A stretch of DNA of 64,000 nucleotides from an uncultured Verrucomicrobiota bacterium (GCA_903907925.1 CAIVQB010000047.1:17399-81398), one strand, 5' to 3'; shown: positions 34,720 to 43,976, numbered from the stretch's first letter. The notes: generated by a model not told the origin, from the letters alone. Numbers and translations are program-made.

Positions 34720-36795
34720 ATGAACACACAACGTCATTCCGCAGTCTTCGCCGGAGTCTTTGGATTCTCCAGCTTCCTGCTTCCATCGCTCATCGTTGCC
34801 CATGAACCGGAGGTGATGAGCAAATCGGTCGTCACCGGCCGATCCGATTCGCTGGTGGGTCTGGCGGACGCGGCCAGCGAGGGATACATCGGATTGGATC
34901 ACCTGGAGTTTCGACCTCTCCTGCGCGCGGGCGAAGTCCTCGAAACCGTCCCGGGCGTCATCGTCACCCAGCACAGCGGGTCCGGTAAGGCCAACCAGTA
35001 CTTCTCGCGCGGCTTCAATCTCGATCACGGCACGGACTTCGCCACCAGTGTTGATGGCGTTCCGGTCAATCTGCCCACCCATGCTCACGGACAGGGCTAC
35101 ACCGATCTCAATTTCCTCATCCCCGAACTGATCCAGACGGTTCACTACCGCAAGGGTCCGTATTACGCCGACGTCGGGGATTTCGGCTCCGCCGGTGCCG
35201 CCGACATTGGCTATGTGGATCGCCTGGATCGCGGACTGTTCCAGATGACCGGCGGATCCTCGGGCTACGGCCGCATTCTGGCGGCGGGTTCTCCAACGGT
35301 GGGATCGGGCTCACTGCTGTATGCGATCGAGGCCTCGCATGATGACGGTCCATGGGAACACCGGCAGGACTATCAAAAGATCAACGGCCTGTTGCGCTAC
35401 ACTCGCCAGGACGGGGATTCCACCTTTCACCTGACCGCGCAGGCCTATGGCGGACGTTGGAATTCCACCGACCAGATTCCGTTGCGATCGGTAGGCTCTC
35501 TCGCCGGTGGTCGATTCGGAGCGGTGGATCCGACCGATGGCGGCGATTCACACCGCGCGAGTCTCAGTGCCGATTGGCAACGAGAGACGGATGCCGGCCA
35601 CACCGAGGTGCAGGTGTACGGGGTTTACTACGACCTCGATCTGTTTTCGAACTTCACTTATTTCCTCGACGATCCGGTTCACGGCGATCAGTTCGAGCAA
35701 CACGACCGCCGCGGTTTTGGCGGATTGAAGGCGCATCACACCTGGCACTACGACCTGTTGGAATTGGATTCCGAAAGCACGATCGGGCTCCAGACCCGCG
35801 GCGATCTCATCGACAACGGCATCAATCACACCGAGGGCCGGCAATTCCTGTCGGTGACCCGCGCCGACACGGTGGGGCAGGTCAGCGTCTCGCCCTACGC
35901 CGAGCAGAAGACCAAATGGAACGACTGGCTGCGCAGCACGCTCGGCGTGCGGGGTGACATTTATCATTTCGATGTTGCCAGCAACCTGGCCCAAAACAGC
36001 GGCACTGCGGATCGGGCGCTGTTCAGTCCCAAGGCGGGATTGGTGTTCGGGCCGTGGGCTCACACCGAGTTGTATCTGAGCGGCGGACTCGGGTTTCACA
36101 GCAACGACGGGCGGGGTTCAACGACCCACGTTGATCCAAAGGACCCCACGTCGCCGCTGGATCCGGTCAGTCCATTGGTCCGCACGTACGGCGCGGAGGT
36201 CGGAATCCGGACTGTCGCACTGCCTCACCTGCAATCGACCCTCTCGATTTGGTGGCTCGATCTGGATTCTGAATTGGTGTTCTCGGGCGATGCCGGCGAT
36301 ACCGAAATCAGCCGACCGAGCCGTCGTTTTGGCGTCGAGTTCGCCAACTATTACACGCCGACACCGTGGCTGACGTTGGATGCCGACCTCAGTTGGTCGC
36401 ACGCCCGGTTCCGGGAATATGATTCCGTCGGTCCATTCATTCCGGGCAGCATCGAGACCGTTTTGGCGGCGGGAATCAGCGTGCACGATCCGGATCCCAA
36501 CCGCGGATTCTTCGCCAGTCTTCGCCTTCGCTATTTCGGCCCGCGCGCCCTGGTGGAGGATGATTCGGCGCGCAGCCGCGAAACCGTTCTGTTGAATGCC
36601 GAAGCCGGGTATCGTTTCAATCCCACGTGGACTCTGGCCGTGGGCGTTTTCAATCTTCTGAATCGTCGCGACAGCGACATCGATTATCTCTACGCCTCGC
36701 GATTGCCGGGCGAAGCCTCAGGCGGAGTGAACGACATTCATTTTCACCCGGTGGAACCCCTCAGTGTCCGCGCGACCGTCACCGCTCGGTTCTGA
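34720..36795 (+). CDS. TonB-dependent outer-membrane receptor (metal/cofactor-type)
   Basis: The product is 691 residues with a signal peptide ending near residue 27. The plug domain runs to about residue 190 (VLETVPGVIVTQHSGSGKANQYFSRGF, then NLDHGTDFATSVDGVPVNLPTHAHGQGYTDLNFLIPEL) and a 22-strand barrel follows, ending in the aromatic VRATVTARF. The subfamily with the NLPTHAHGQGYTDLN segment is rich in His near the plug apex. It tends to occur with DUF4331 and HupE/UreJ genes, suggesting uptake of a metal or metal complex. It is the last gene of the co-directional run from 26371. Confidence 0.88.
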   Translation: MNTQRHSAVFAGVFGFSSFLLPSLIVAHEPEVMSKSVVTGRSDSLVGLADAASEGYIGLDHLEFRPLLRAGEVLETVPGVIVTQHSGSGKANQYFSRGFNLDHGTDFATSVDGVPVNLPTHAHGQGYTDLNFLIPELIQTVHYRKGPYYADVGDFGSAGAADIGYVDRLDRGLFQMTGGSSGYGRILAAGSPTVGSGSLLYAIEASHDDGPWEHRQDYQKINGLLRYTRQDGDSTFHLTAQAYGGRWNSTDQIPLRSVGSLAGGRFGAVDPTDGGDSHRASLSADWQRETDAGHTEVQVYGVYYDLDLFSNFTYFLDDPVHGDQFEQHDRRGFGGLKAHHTWHYDLLELDSESTIGLQTRGDLIDNGINHTEGRQFLSVTRADTVGQVSVSPYAEQKTKWNDWLRSTLGVRGDIYHFDVASNLAQNSGTADRALFSPKAGLVFGPWAHTELYLSGGLGFHSNDGRGSTTHVDPKDPTSPLDPVSPLVRTYGAEVGIRTVALPHLQSTLSIWWLDLDSELVFSGDAGDTEISRPSRRFGVEFANYYTPTPWLTLDADLSWSHARFREYDSVGPFIPGSIETVLAAGISVHDPDPNRGFFASLRLRYFGPRALVEDDSARSRETVLLNAEAGYRFNPTWTLAVGVFNLLNRRDSDIDYLYASRLPGEASGGVNDIHFHPVEPLSVRATVTARF

Positions 36796-36965
36796 AGGGA
36801 AGGGCGAAAGAGGAGTGATTGGAATCGATGTTTGACCCAGGGAAGGCGAGAAATCGACGTCCGGGACGTACTGCCGACGGACGTGAATCCCGATGTGTTT
36901 GCTGCCAACCTGTTGTCCGTTGTCCATCCGGTACACCGGATAATACCCGGTCGCGACGATTTCAG

Positions 36966-37181
36966 ATGATGGCCAAATGCGACCGGAAACTTTGCCAGTC
37001 CCTTACCGGCGCCGCGCCAAATCGGCTTTACCCTTGGACTGGGACAATCCGCGATCATCCTTCCATTGGGACGAAGGCCAACGTCCGCAACGAGGATGGC
37101 GACTCCGGCATCGAAGCACGCTGGATAACGTTTCTAGAACGCATCGGTGTTCAGTCGAACGGTGAGGTTCCCGAGATGTGA
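36966..37181 (+). pseudogene. relic of a phosphocholine-specific phospholipase C gene
   Basis: The frame translates to CDRKLCQSLTGAAPNRLYPW, TGTIRDHPS, ANVRNEDGDSGIEARW and TFLERIGVQ, ending at a stop at 37179-37181. This aligns with the internal segment CDQHFCSSLTGTMPNRLYLW, SGTIRG, RVNNEDIEYENSCTW, TFPERLEELGV of the intact phospholipase C at 41469-43976. Only about 65 residues are recognisable; there is no N-terminal Tat region and nothing after the VQ position. Some positions (ANVRNED) fit the general family better than the intact local copy, so it may derive from a different paralogue. It is clearly not a functional enzyme. Confidence 0.75.
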
Positions 37182-37316
37182 ACATGGCTTTGGGGTCGTA
37201 GGTGGTCAGCCAGCGTGTCGAACCCCCAAGGGTCATTTGATGGCTATTATTGCAGGGAAAGGCCCCATAAAGGGGTGGTAGAGTAGGCAAGTGGGTTGCC
37301 GGAAACTAATAATCGT

Positions 37317-37345
37317 TTGACACCGCGAATCCAGCCATTGCATTA
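37317..37345 (+). promoter_or_regulatory. possible promoter for HPCxxC copy 2
   Basis: TTGACA (37317-37322) is followed after 18 bp by CATTAA, and after 21 bp by TAATAG. The -35 is perfect; the -10 is a weak match. It lies about 12-20 bases before the TTG start at 37356. Confidence 0.35.
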
Positions 37346-37355
37346 ATAGTGTCTG

Positions 37356-37727
37356 TTGAAGCGGTGTTTTGCCATTACGACTGCGGTGCTGCTCAGCCTG
37401 ACCATCGGGCTGCATTGGGCCGTCCTGCAATCCGTGGCGTGGACGACCATGCTGGTCGAGCGCACGCACGAAGGCTCGTTGATCACCGCCCTGACGACCA
37501 CCTTCGACGGTCAGCACCCCTGTAAGCTCTGTCGGTTGGTACGGGCGGGGAAGGGGTCCGAGCAGAAGTCCGAGGCCGTGGTCAAGCTGGCCAAGCTCGA
37601 CTCGTTACTCCCGTCCCGGTCAACGCTTCTGCCGACACCGCCGGCCACCGAATCGTTTCCCCTTCTTCCGGCGATGATTCTCATCGTCCGCTCCGAAGCT
37701 CCGCCGCTACCACCGCCGCGAGCCTGA
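37356..37727 (+). CDS. small exported HPCxxC protein (copy 2), unrecognised family
   Basis: The product is 123 residues beginning at TTG (LKRCFAITTAVLLSLTIGLHWAVLQ). It shares with the 30641 gene the blocks [27 protein letters not shown] and the C-terminal PPLPPPR. The variable middle differs (RAGKGSEQKSEAVVKLAKLDSLLP). Conservation of the HPCxxC block against a divergent middle suggests that both copies are functional. Copy 2 lies between a phospholipase relic and a broken cytochrome-like gene and upstream of a TonB receptor. Function unknown; metal, haem or redox binding through the two cysteines is one possibility. Confidence 0.72.
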   Translation: MKRCFAITTAVLLSLTIGLHWAVLQSVAWTTMLVERTHEGSLITALTTTFDGQHPCKLCRLVRAGKGSEQKSEAVVKLAKLDSLLPSRSTLLPTPPATESFPLLPAMILIVRSEAPPLPPPRA

Positions 37728-37925
37728 TTCGCTGCGTGACCTAACACGCTTGGGCGGCATTGGCCTTTGTGCCGCGCGCCGCATTCTCATCAGTCTTCCG
37801 TGACGACTCACGGTCGTCATTTCCGCAGTGCCCAAGCGTCGAGGCATTCCTTCCGTCGGTCTTGGTGCGTCCGGTCGATGCCGGTCACCCGAGCGGCAAT
37901 ATCACCAACAAAATATCAGCCAGTT

Positions 37926-38132
37926 ATGGAAAAAACCACAGCCACGTGGGCGGTGCTGCTTGCCCTGAGTCCGCTCGCTGCGCACGCCGGGGACAAGCCG
38001 GAATTCACGGTCAAGGAAGTTATGAAGGCCCTGAACGAGGGTAAGACCGACGCCCTCAACCAATACAAACAGGCCATGAACTGCAAGGCAGTCATAGCGT
38101 CCACAAACCCGATTAAGTACGCACAACTTTGA
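37926..38132 (+). pseudogene. small cytochrome c-like protein disrupted by a one-base frameshift in its CxxCH motif
   Basis: The frame from ATG 37926 has a signal peptide (TATWAVLLALSPLAAHA) and KPEFTVKEVMKALNEGKTDALNQYKQAMNCKA, then changes to an unrelated VIASTNPIKYAQL. If one base is inserted between 38090 and 38091 (for example T, restoring TGT), the sequence reads CKACHSVHKPD followed by TAA at 38114-38116, giving a haem-binding CxxCH at the C-terminus. This matches the form of small verrucomicrobial cytochrome-like proteins. The gene as given is therefore broken by a one-base deletion, either a true mutation or a sequencing error. Confidence 0.7.
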
Positions 38133-38242
38133 CGGGGGCTCGGCCAAGGCTGCCGGATACCGAAATGGTTTCATGGACATTCAGTCTTGCCTGCAAAAAC
38201 CAGCAGCTCCCCCGTTTTCCCTTCACTTCAGACACACAACTT

Positions 38243-40393
38243 ATGCAAGCACACTTCGCAACCCTTTTCCTGTTCGCTCTTTCGCTGCCGTCCGGTGCCG
38301 CTTTGGCCGCCGATGGCGACCCACAATCGGCCACCGATGCCGCGCCGAAGGTGCTGCCCAAAGTGGTAATCAAAGGCAAAGCCGAAGATCCGACCACCTA
38401 TGTTGCGGCTGAAGCAGGCTCGGCTACCAAGACCGATACTCCGTTGATCGAGACGCCGCTGTCGGTTTCCGTTATTGGCCAGGCTCAAATCGAAGCGCAG
38501 CAGGCACAGAGCATGAATCAAGCGTTGCGCTACACGCCCGGTGTGCAGACCGAGCAATTTGGCGTTGATAACGTATTCGATTTCTTCCAGATACGCGGAT
38601 TCTCAGCCAATCAGAATGGCATTTTCCGCGATGGGCTCCAATTGAATACCCCCAACGGATTTGGTGCCTTCCGCCTCGAACCTTATGGTGCCGAGCGCAT
38701 CGAAGTGGTGCGCGGACCCGGCTCCGTGCTCTTTGGTCAAAGCAATCCCGGTGGCATCGTGAACTATGTCAGCAAGCTGCCAGCGCGGGAGCGGTTTCAG
38801 GAGTTGGAGTTTGAAGCCGGAAGTTTCAACCTGTGGCAGGGCAAATTCGATCTTACCGGCCCTGTCGCGCAAACGGGGCCGTTCAGCTCGTTGGATTACC
38901 GACTGATCGGCCTGGTTCGCGACAGTGGCACGCAGGTGGATTACAAGCCGAACGATCGCCGCTTCCTCGCACCGGCGTTGACCTGGCACTTGGGCGAGAA
39001 CACGTCCATCACGCTGTTGGGCCAATATCAGGATGATCATGTCGCGCATCTGGCATTTCTGCCCAAAGAGGGAACCGCGCTATACAATCCTAACGGAAGA
39101 ATCCCAATCAACCGTTTCGATGGCGAACCAACGTTTGATCACTTCTACCGAATGCAGTATTCGGCGGGCTATATCATCGATCACCAATTCAGCGATGAGT
39201 GGTCGGTGAGTCAGCATTTGCGCCTCGATCACGTGAACACCGATTTCCAGAGCGTTTTCGGAACGGGCATCGAACCTGCCGACCCGACCCAGCGCTTACT
39301 CGATCGCTCTTCCTTTGCATCCAGATCCTCGACGGATGCGTTTTCGGTCGACACCCACCTGCAGGGCAAGTTTGCGACCGGTCCCCTGAATCATACGCTT
39401 CTTCTTGGCTTCGATTATCAACATAATGACTTCGACGAGAGAGAGGGCCTTGGGACGGCTGCGTCCCTTGATATTTACGCTCCAGTCTATGGTGGATCGG
39501 TGGGCACGCCGGTGACCTATCTTGATAGCGATAGCTTGCAGCAGCAGGCTGGGTTGTACCTGCAGGAACAGGTGAAGCTGTATGATCACCTCGTAGCGGT
39601 TGTGGGCGGCCGCGAGGATTTTGTTTGGTCAGATACTCCTGATCGACTGGCGGCGACGACAAGCGCGCAGCACAACAACCAATTCAGCGGGCGGGCGGGC
39701 TTGGCCTATCTCTTCGACATTGGCCTCACTCCATACTTTAACTACTCGGAATCGTTTCTGCCGGTGCTTGGAACTGACACCTCTGGACAGCCGTTCAAGC
39801 CGGAAACCGGCAGGCAGTTCGAAGGCGGCCTGAAATTCCAGCCACCCGGTTGGAATGCCTTGTTGACTCTAGCCGGCTTTAACACAGTCCGGCAAAACGT
39901 CCTCACGCCCGATCTCGACCCCAGCCACCCCTTCAATCAGGTGCAAACGGGAGAAATTCGGTCGCGCGGGATCGAGGTAGGGGGAACTGCCAGCCCGTTT
40001 CGGGGATTGAACCTCATCGCAGCTTACACGTTGCAGGATGTGGAGGTGACCGCAAGCAACGCAGGCGACGTGGGAAAACGACCGGTGGCAACACCGAAAT
40101 ACCTCGCCTCATTCTGGGCTGACTACACCTTGCCTTCCGGACGCTTGAACGGTTTTGGGTGTGGCGGCGGTATCCGCTACCAGGGTGCGAGCTACGGTGA
40201 CGCTGCCAACACCCTCAAGAGCGGCGATTTCACGGTGTTTGACGCAGCCCTGCACTACCAATGGCATGGCCTGCGCTTTGCCATCAACGTCCAAAACCTA
40301 TTTGACAATCATTACATCGCGGCCATCTCCGGTGCGAATGCCTTCTACGGAGCGGGTCGCACGGTAATCGGCAGTGTTCGTTACAAGTTTTGA
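38243..40393 (+). CDS. TonB-dependent siderophore-type receptor
   Basis: The product is 716 residues. After a signal peptide (ATLFLFALSLPSGAALAA), the plug carries the siderophore-receptor pattern ETPLSVSVIGQAQIEAQQAQSMNQALRYTPGVQTEQFG, FFQIRGFSANQNGIFRDGLQL, and EPYGAERIEVVRGPGSVLFGQSNPGGIVNYVSKLP. The 22-strand barrel ends with YGAGRTVIGSVRYKF, a classic terminal strand. This type (FhuA/FpvA-like) imports ferric siderophores. The DJ-1/PfpI-YHS gene follows after 49 bp, suggesting an operon. Base composition looks less GC-rich than in neighbouring genes, which may indicate transfer. The start ATG was chosen before the signal peptide; the frame extends to 38129. Confidence 0.9.
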   Translation: MQAHFATLFLFALSLPSGAALAADGDPQSATDAAPKVLPKVVIKGKAEDPTTYVAAEAGSATKTDTPLIETPLSVSVIGQAQIEAQQAQSMNQALRYTPGVQTEQFGVDNVFDFFQIRGFSANQNGIFRDGLQLNTPNGFGAFRLEPYGAERIEVVRGPGSVLFGQSNPGGIVNYVSKLPARERFQELEFEAGSFNLWQGKFDLTGPVAQTGPFSSLDYRLIGLVRDSGTQVDYKPNDRRFLAPALTWHLGENTSITLLGQYQDDHVAHLAFLPKEGTALYNPNGRIPINRFDGEPTFDHFYRMQYSAGYIIDHQFSDEWSVSQHLRLDHVNTDFQSVFGTGIEPADPTQRLLDRSSFASRSSTDAFSVDTHLQGKFATGPLNHTLLLGFDYQHNDFDEREGLGTAASLDIYAPVYGGSVGTPVTYLDSDSLQQQAGLYLQEQVKLYDHLVAVVGGREDFVWSDTPDRLAATTSAQHNNQFSGRAGLAYLFDIGLTPYFNYSESFLPVLGTDTSGQPFKPETGRQFEGGLKFQPPGWNALLTLAGFNTVRQNVLTPDLDPSHPFNQVQTGEIRSRGIEVGGTASPFRGLNLIAAYTLQDVEVTASNAGDVGKRPVATPKYLASFWADYTLPSGRLNGFGCGGGIRYQGASYGDAANTLKSGDFTVFDAALHYQWHGLRFAINVQNLFDNHYIAAISGANAFYGAGRTVIGSVRYKF

Positions 40394-40442
40394 AAACGAG
40401 CCGGATAAGAGACACATCTCCAACCAGGAAAGGACGAACAAA

Positions 40443-41417
40443 ATGATCAACTCTCGACAAAAAATCAAAGGCGTGATTCCGAAGGTCAGCGTTGCCATAA
40501 CTCTCATGGCAGCAACAGGTGTTTTGCTCGGCACGGGGACACTCCGTGCCGCGCCTCCTGCCAAGGAGAATAAACACTCTGTGCAAAGCTCCCGTCCATT
40601 CACTATTCCGTCGAAGGGTGAAATCCCAGTCGCGATCGTCATCTCCGCGCATGCCGAAGTGCTGGACTTCTGTGGGCCACTCGAAGTCTTTGCCAACGCG
40701 TTGACGCCGGATGGGCATTCTTTGTTCAAGCCTTATATCGTTGCTGCCAGTATCGAGCCGGTGACCGTTGGCGGTGGGATGCGCGTTCTTCCGGATTACA
40801 CTTTCACTAATGCGCCTGCGCCAAAGGTTGTCGTGATTCCGGCCATGGGTGAGTCGCCCGTCGAGATGACCGACTGGATACGCCGTGTCTCTGATACCAC
40901 CGATATTACCATGTCGGTCTGCACCGGAGCATTCGTGCTTGCCCAGACCGGACTTCTGGACGGCAGACCCGCGACCACGCATCACGGCGGTTATTTCCGT
41001 CTTGCCGGAGCATTTCCCAAGGTTCAGCTGCGTCGTGGGGCGCGCTATGTCGAAACGGGCAACCTCGCGACGGCGGGCGGGGTTTCCTCAGGCATCGACC
41101 TGGCGCTCCGCGTCGTCGAGCGATACGCCGGACGCGAGCAGGCGCAGACCGTCGCGGACCTGATGGAATATCAAGGCCAGGGATGGCTTAATCCCGATTC
41201 CAACGACACTTACGCACGCGTTCCTCAATCAACCGAGCAGAAGCCGAAATGTCCGGTCTGTGGAATGTTGGCAGATAGGTCGATCCACTTAGATTACGAT
41301 GGCAAGACCTACTACTTTTGCTCCGAGGCGGAGAAGGTGTTTTTTCATGCGCATCCAGCCGTAGCGAAACGATTTCTTGCGGAGGATGCGGCCTTGCGTG
41401 CGAAAAAGAGTCCCTAG
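40443..41417 (+). CDS. exported DJ-1/PfpI-family protein fused to a YHS metal-binding domain
   Basis: The product is 324 residues. A hydrophobic N-terminus (VSVAITLMAATGVLLGTGTLRAA) suggests export or membrane anchoring. Residues ~60-255 form a DJ-1/PfpI domain with EVLDFCGPLEVFANAL, the nucleophile elbow MSVCTGAFVLAQTGLLDGRPATTHHGG and SGIDLALRVVERYAG. Residues ~275-315 are a YHS domain (CPVCGMLADRSIHLDYDGKTYYFCSEAEKVFFHAHP) that typically binds a heavy metal. AGGAAAGGA (40426-40434) is a strong ribosome site 8 bp before the ATG. It follows a siderophore receptor, so a role in handling imported metal or siderophore is possible, but unproven. The combination is unusual. Confidence 0.85.
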   Translation: MINSRQKIKGVIPKVSVAITLMAATGVLLGTGTLRAAPPAKENKHSVQSSRPFTIPSKGEIPVAIVISAHAEVLDFCGPLEVFANALTPDGHSLFKPYIVAASIEPVTVGGGMRVLPDYTFTNAPAPKVVVIPAMGESPVEMTDWIRRVSDTTDITMSVCTGAFVLAQTGLLDGRPATTHHGGYFRLAGAFPKVQLRRGARYVETGNLATAGGVSSGIDLALRVVERYAGREQAQTVADLMEYQGQGWLNPDSNDTYARVPQSTEQKPKCPVCGMLADRSIHLDYDGKTYYFCSEAEKVFFHAHPAVAKRFLAEDAALRAKKSP

Positions 41418-41468
41418 CCGGCATCTTTGCACCCAGGGATTTACAGCCAACGGCCCCAAAATGAAATG

Positions 41469-43976
41469 TTACGAGGCGCGCCCAATCTGCGGGTCGGAAA
41501 TGGACTCACGGCCCGTCTCGATCCGTCCGGCCAGGCGCATTTCGAACGACGAGTTCCCCACAACTGCTACCGTGAAATCGTGCCAGCCGAGCGTGGCGGC
41601 AGTATCGACCGACACCGTGCATTTGCCTCCGGCAGGAATCGTCTTCGTCCGTTTCGGCGCTCCATACCCCTTGTCCACGATTTCAATGACTTTGTCGTGC
41701 TTTGCGGTGGTGTTGATGACGTCAAGAAGCACGTTGGATTGGCGGTATCCGCTCCGAATGGTCACGGGTGGATTGCTGTCGCTACGAAACTCCCGGAAGA
41801 ACCCATTGGGACCATAAACGCGGAGCAAAACATTTCCGTCAGCGAAGTCCTCCGGATTCCAAGCATACTTCAATGTCGATCCGGATGGCACGGCGAAGTT
41901 CCACGAGCGGCACATTTCCATGGCACTGCCGTCGGTCAGTGACCTGTGACCTCGCGGCGCATACACGTTGAACGCGGCTCCGGCGGAACGTTTGCCAAAG
42001 CGGTCGGTCTTGGCCGCAAAGGTGATCTCAAAACGATTGGTTTTCGGATGGATGGCGGCGTTCACCGACAATTCGTAAGGCAGCGGGCAAGAAGGCCGGG
42101 TTCCCGGCTCTTGCCGGATGCCAAACGGTCCCAGAGTTCCCTCCCGCAGTCGCCGAAGATGGTCTTCAGACAACGCATTGAAATCGGTCGGGAGGGGTTT
42201 GAACTGGGCTCGGTGAATGCTTTCGACAAACGGCTCCCGCTTTAGGAAGGGTGGAAGGGGGATTGCTTCTCCGTGGTAAGGTCGAAAGCTGGATGTCAAG
42301 TCACCGCAGACTGTCCGACGCCAGTCGCTGATGTTGGGCTCCCGGACCGCTTTGCCGAGCTTGTGGGAGAGCAGCTTCTCCAGGAATTGCAGCGACGAGG
42401 TGTGATCGAAAACTTCGGAACAGACGTATCCACCCCGGCTCCATGGCGAGGCGATCACCAAGGGAACCCGAAAGCCCAGGCCGATGGAGCTTTCACGGGC
42501 CGCATGTGTCGTTTTGGTCTTTAGCTCCTCCTCCATTGTTACGAAATCTTCATCCGACTTGACGCCTCCAGCGATGGCTCCGGTTTCTGGTTTGTGAGGA
42601 TGCGGTGCGACAAACGGTGGTACATGGTCGAAATAGCCGTCATTTTCGTCGTAGGTCAGGATGAAGACCGTTTTGCGCCAGACCTCCGGGTTCTGCGTCA
42701 GGATGTTCATCAATTCCGACACATACCACGCCCCGTACCACGCCGAGCTGGGGTGATCGGATAGGTTTTCCGGCGCGACAATCCAGGAGACCGTCGGCAG
42801 CTTGCCTGTGGTGACGTCCTGTCGGAACTGATGAAGGACATCGCCCTTGGGGATCCTCATCGTGCGCTGGCTGGGGCCATCTTGATAGCGCAGTTCGGCC
42901 AATTTCCGGTAATCAGGATCGCCGCTGTTCGTGGAAAGAGCCTTCGAGAAAAGGGCCTTCTCCCAGGCGGTGAGTTTCGCGAATTTCTCCTCCGTGAACC
43001 GGAAGCGGCGTTCCGTCACCGTTTTCAGCAACGTCTCCTTTTTTTTGAGCCGCTTTTTCAGATCGACGGATGCAGGCTCCGTTTCCACTTCCGTCCTCAA
43101 CTTCGCGATCTCGGCCGGAAGCGTGGCGGCCAGATGGTCCAGTTGTGCCCTATGCGTCGTGGAGAAACCCACGTTGAACTGCGGAAACCACTCCAAAGGG
43201 TTGTCGCCGTAATTGGCCAGCCAAGCCGCCTCCCCGGACGTCAGTCCAACATCCACCGCGCTGATCTCGTTCTGGTAGACCTTCCAGGACACGCCCAGTT
43301 CCTCCAGACGTTCGGGGAAGGTTTTCCAGGTGCAGGAATTCTCGTATTCGATGTCCTCGTTGTTCACCCGGGCACGGGCACTTGCGTCGCGGACACCGCG
43401 GATGGTTCCAGACCAAAGGTAAAGCCGGTTGGGCATGGTCCCGGTAAGGGACGAGCAAAAATGCTGGTCGCAAACGGTGAACGCGTCGGCGAGATCGTAG
43501 TAGAACGGGACATCCTCACGGGTGTAGGCGCCCATGGTGAACGGCATGCCGACACACTCCTTGTGGCCTGATCGCTTTGCCTCCAGCCAGCCGTCGTGCT
43601 TGCCATGGTTGCGCGCGTCCGTCTGGTTGGTCCACGAATGCGGCAGTGAACCCAGCCAGGTGACCTTGGTGTTTTTGATGTCGAGCCGGAACGGGGCGAA
43701 CGTCTCGCCTTGTTTGTTGGACTGGAACCAGACCGGATTGCCATTGGGCAATTGCAGCGCGCGCGGGTCGTCAAAGCCACGAATTCCCCGCAGGGATCCG
43801 TAAAGGTGGTCGAACGATCGGTTTTCCTGCATCAGGATGACGACGTGCTCGGCGTCCATGAACGTGGTGCCGGGCGCAGGCTCGATGGCGAAGGCGCGCT
43901 CAATGGATTCGGAAAGCATGAACCCACTGGCGCCTGTGGTGATCGCCACTTGCTTGAAAAACTCTCGTCGAGTCAT
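41469..43976 (-). CDS. phosphocholine-specific phospholipase C (Tat-exported)
   Basis: The product is 835 residues. The N-terminus is a Tat signal (MTRREFFKQVAITTGASG). The catalytic phosphoesterase domain shows HVVILMQENRSFDHLYGSLRGIRGFDD, FTVCDQHFCSSLTGTMPNRLYLWSGT, NNEDIEYENSCTWKTFPERL, and VFILTYDENDGYFDHVPPFVAPHP. C-terminal DUF756-type domains follow (about 620-835; FNVYAPRGHRSLTDGS, YGPNGFFREFRSDSNPP, GYGAPKRTKTIPAGGKCTVSVDTAATLGWHDFTV). The family releases phosphocholine from phosphatidylcholine or sphingomyelin. No companion genes are adjacent. A relic of a related gene lies at 36966-37181. Confidence 0.92.
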   Translation of the reverse strand: MTRREFFKQVAITTGASGFMLSESIERAFAIEPAPGTTFMDAEHVVILMQENRSFDHLYGSLRGIRGFDDPRALQLPNGNPVWFQSNKQGETFAPFRLDIKNTKVTWLGSLPHSWTNQTDARNHGKHDGWLEAKRSGHKECVGMPFTMGAYTREDVPFYYDLADAFTVCDQHFCSSLTGTMPNRLYLWSGTIRGVRDASARARVNNEDIEYENSCTWKTFPERLEELGVSWKVYQNEISAVDVGLTSGEAAWLANYGDNPLEWFPQFNVGFSTTHRAQLDHLAATLPAEIAKLRTEVETEPASVDLKKRLKKKETLLKTVTERRFRFTEEKFAKLTAWEKALFSKALSTNSGDPDYRKLAELRYQDGPSQRTMRIPKGDVLHQFRQDVTTGKLPTVSWIVAPENLSDHPSSAWYGAWYVSELMNILTQNPEVWRKTVFILTYDENDGYFDHVPPFVAPHPHKPETGAIAGGVKSDEDFVTMEEELKTKTTHAARESSIGLGFRVPLVIASPWSRGGYVCSEVFDHTSSLQFLEKLLSHKLGKAVREPNISDWRRTVCGDLTSSFRPYHGEAIPLPPFLKREPFVESIHRAQFKPLPTDFNALSEDHLRRLREGTLGPFGIRQEPGTRPSCPLPYELSVNAAIHPKTNRFEITFAAKTDRFGKRSAGAAFNVYAPRGHRSLTDGSAMEMCRSWNFAVPSGSTLKYAWNPEDFADGNVLLRVYGPNGFFREFRSDSNPPVTIRSGYRQSNVLLDVINTTAKHDKVIEIVDKGYGAPKRTKTIPAGGKCTVSVDTAATLGWHDFTVAVVGNSSFEMRLAGRIETGRESISDPQIGRAS

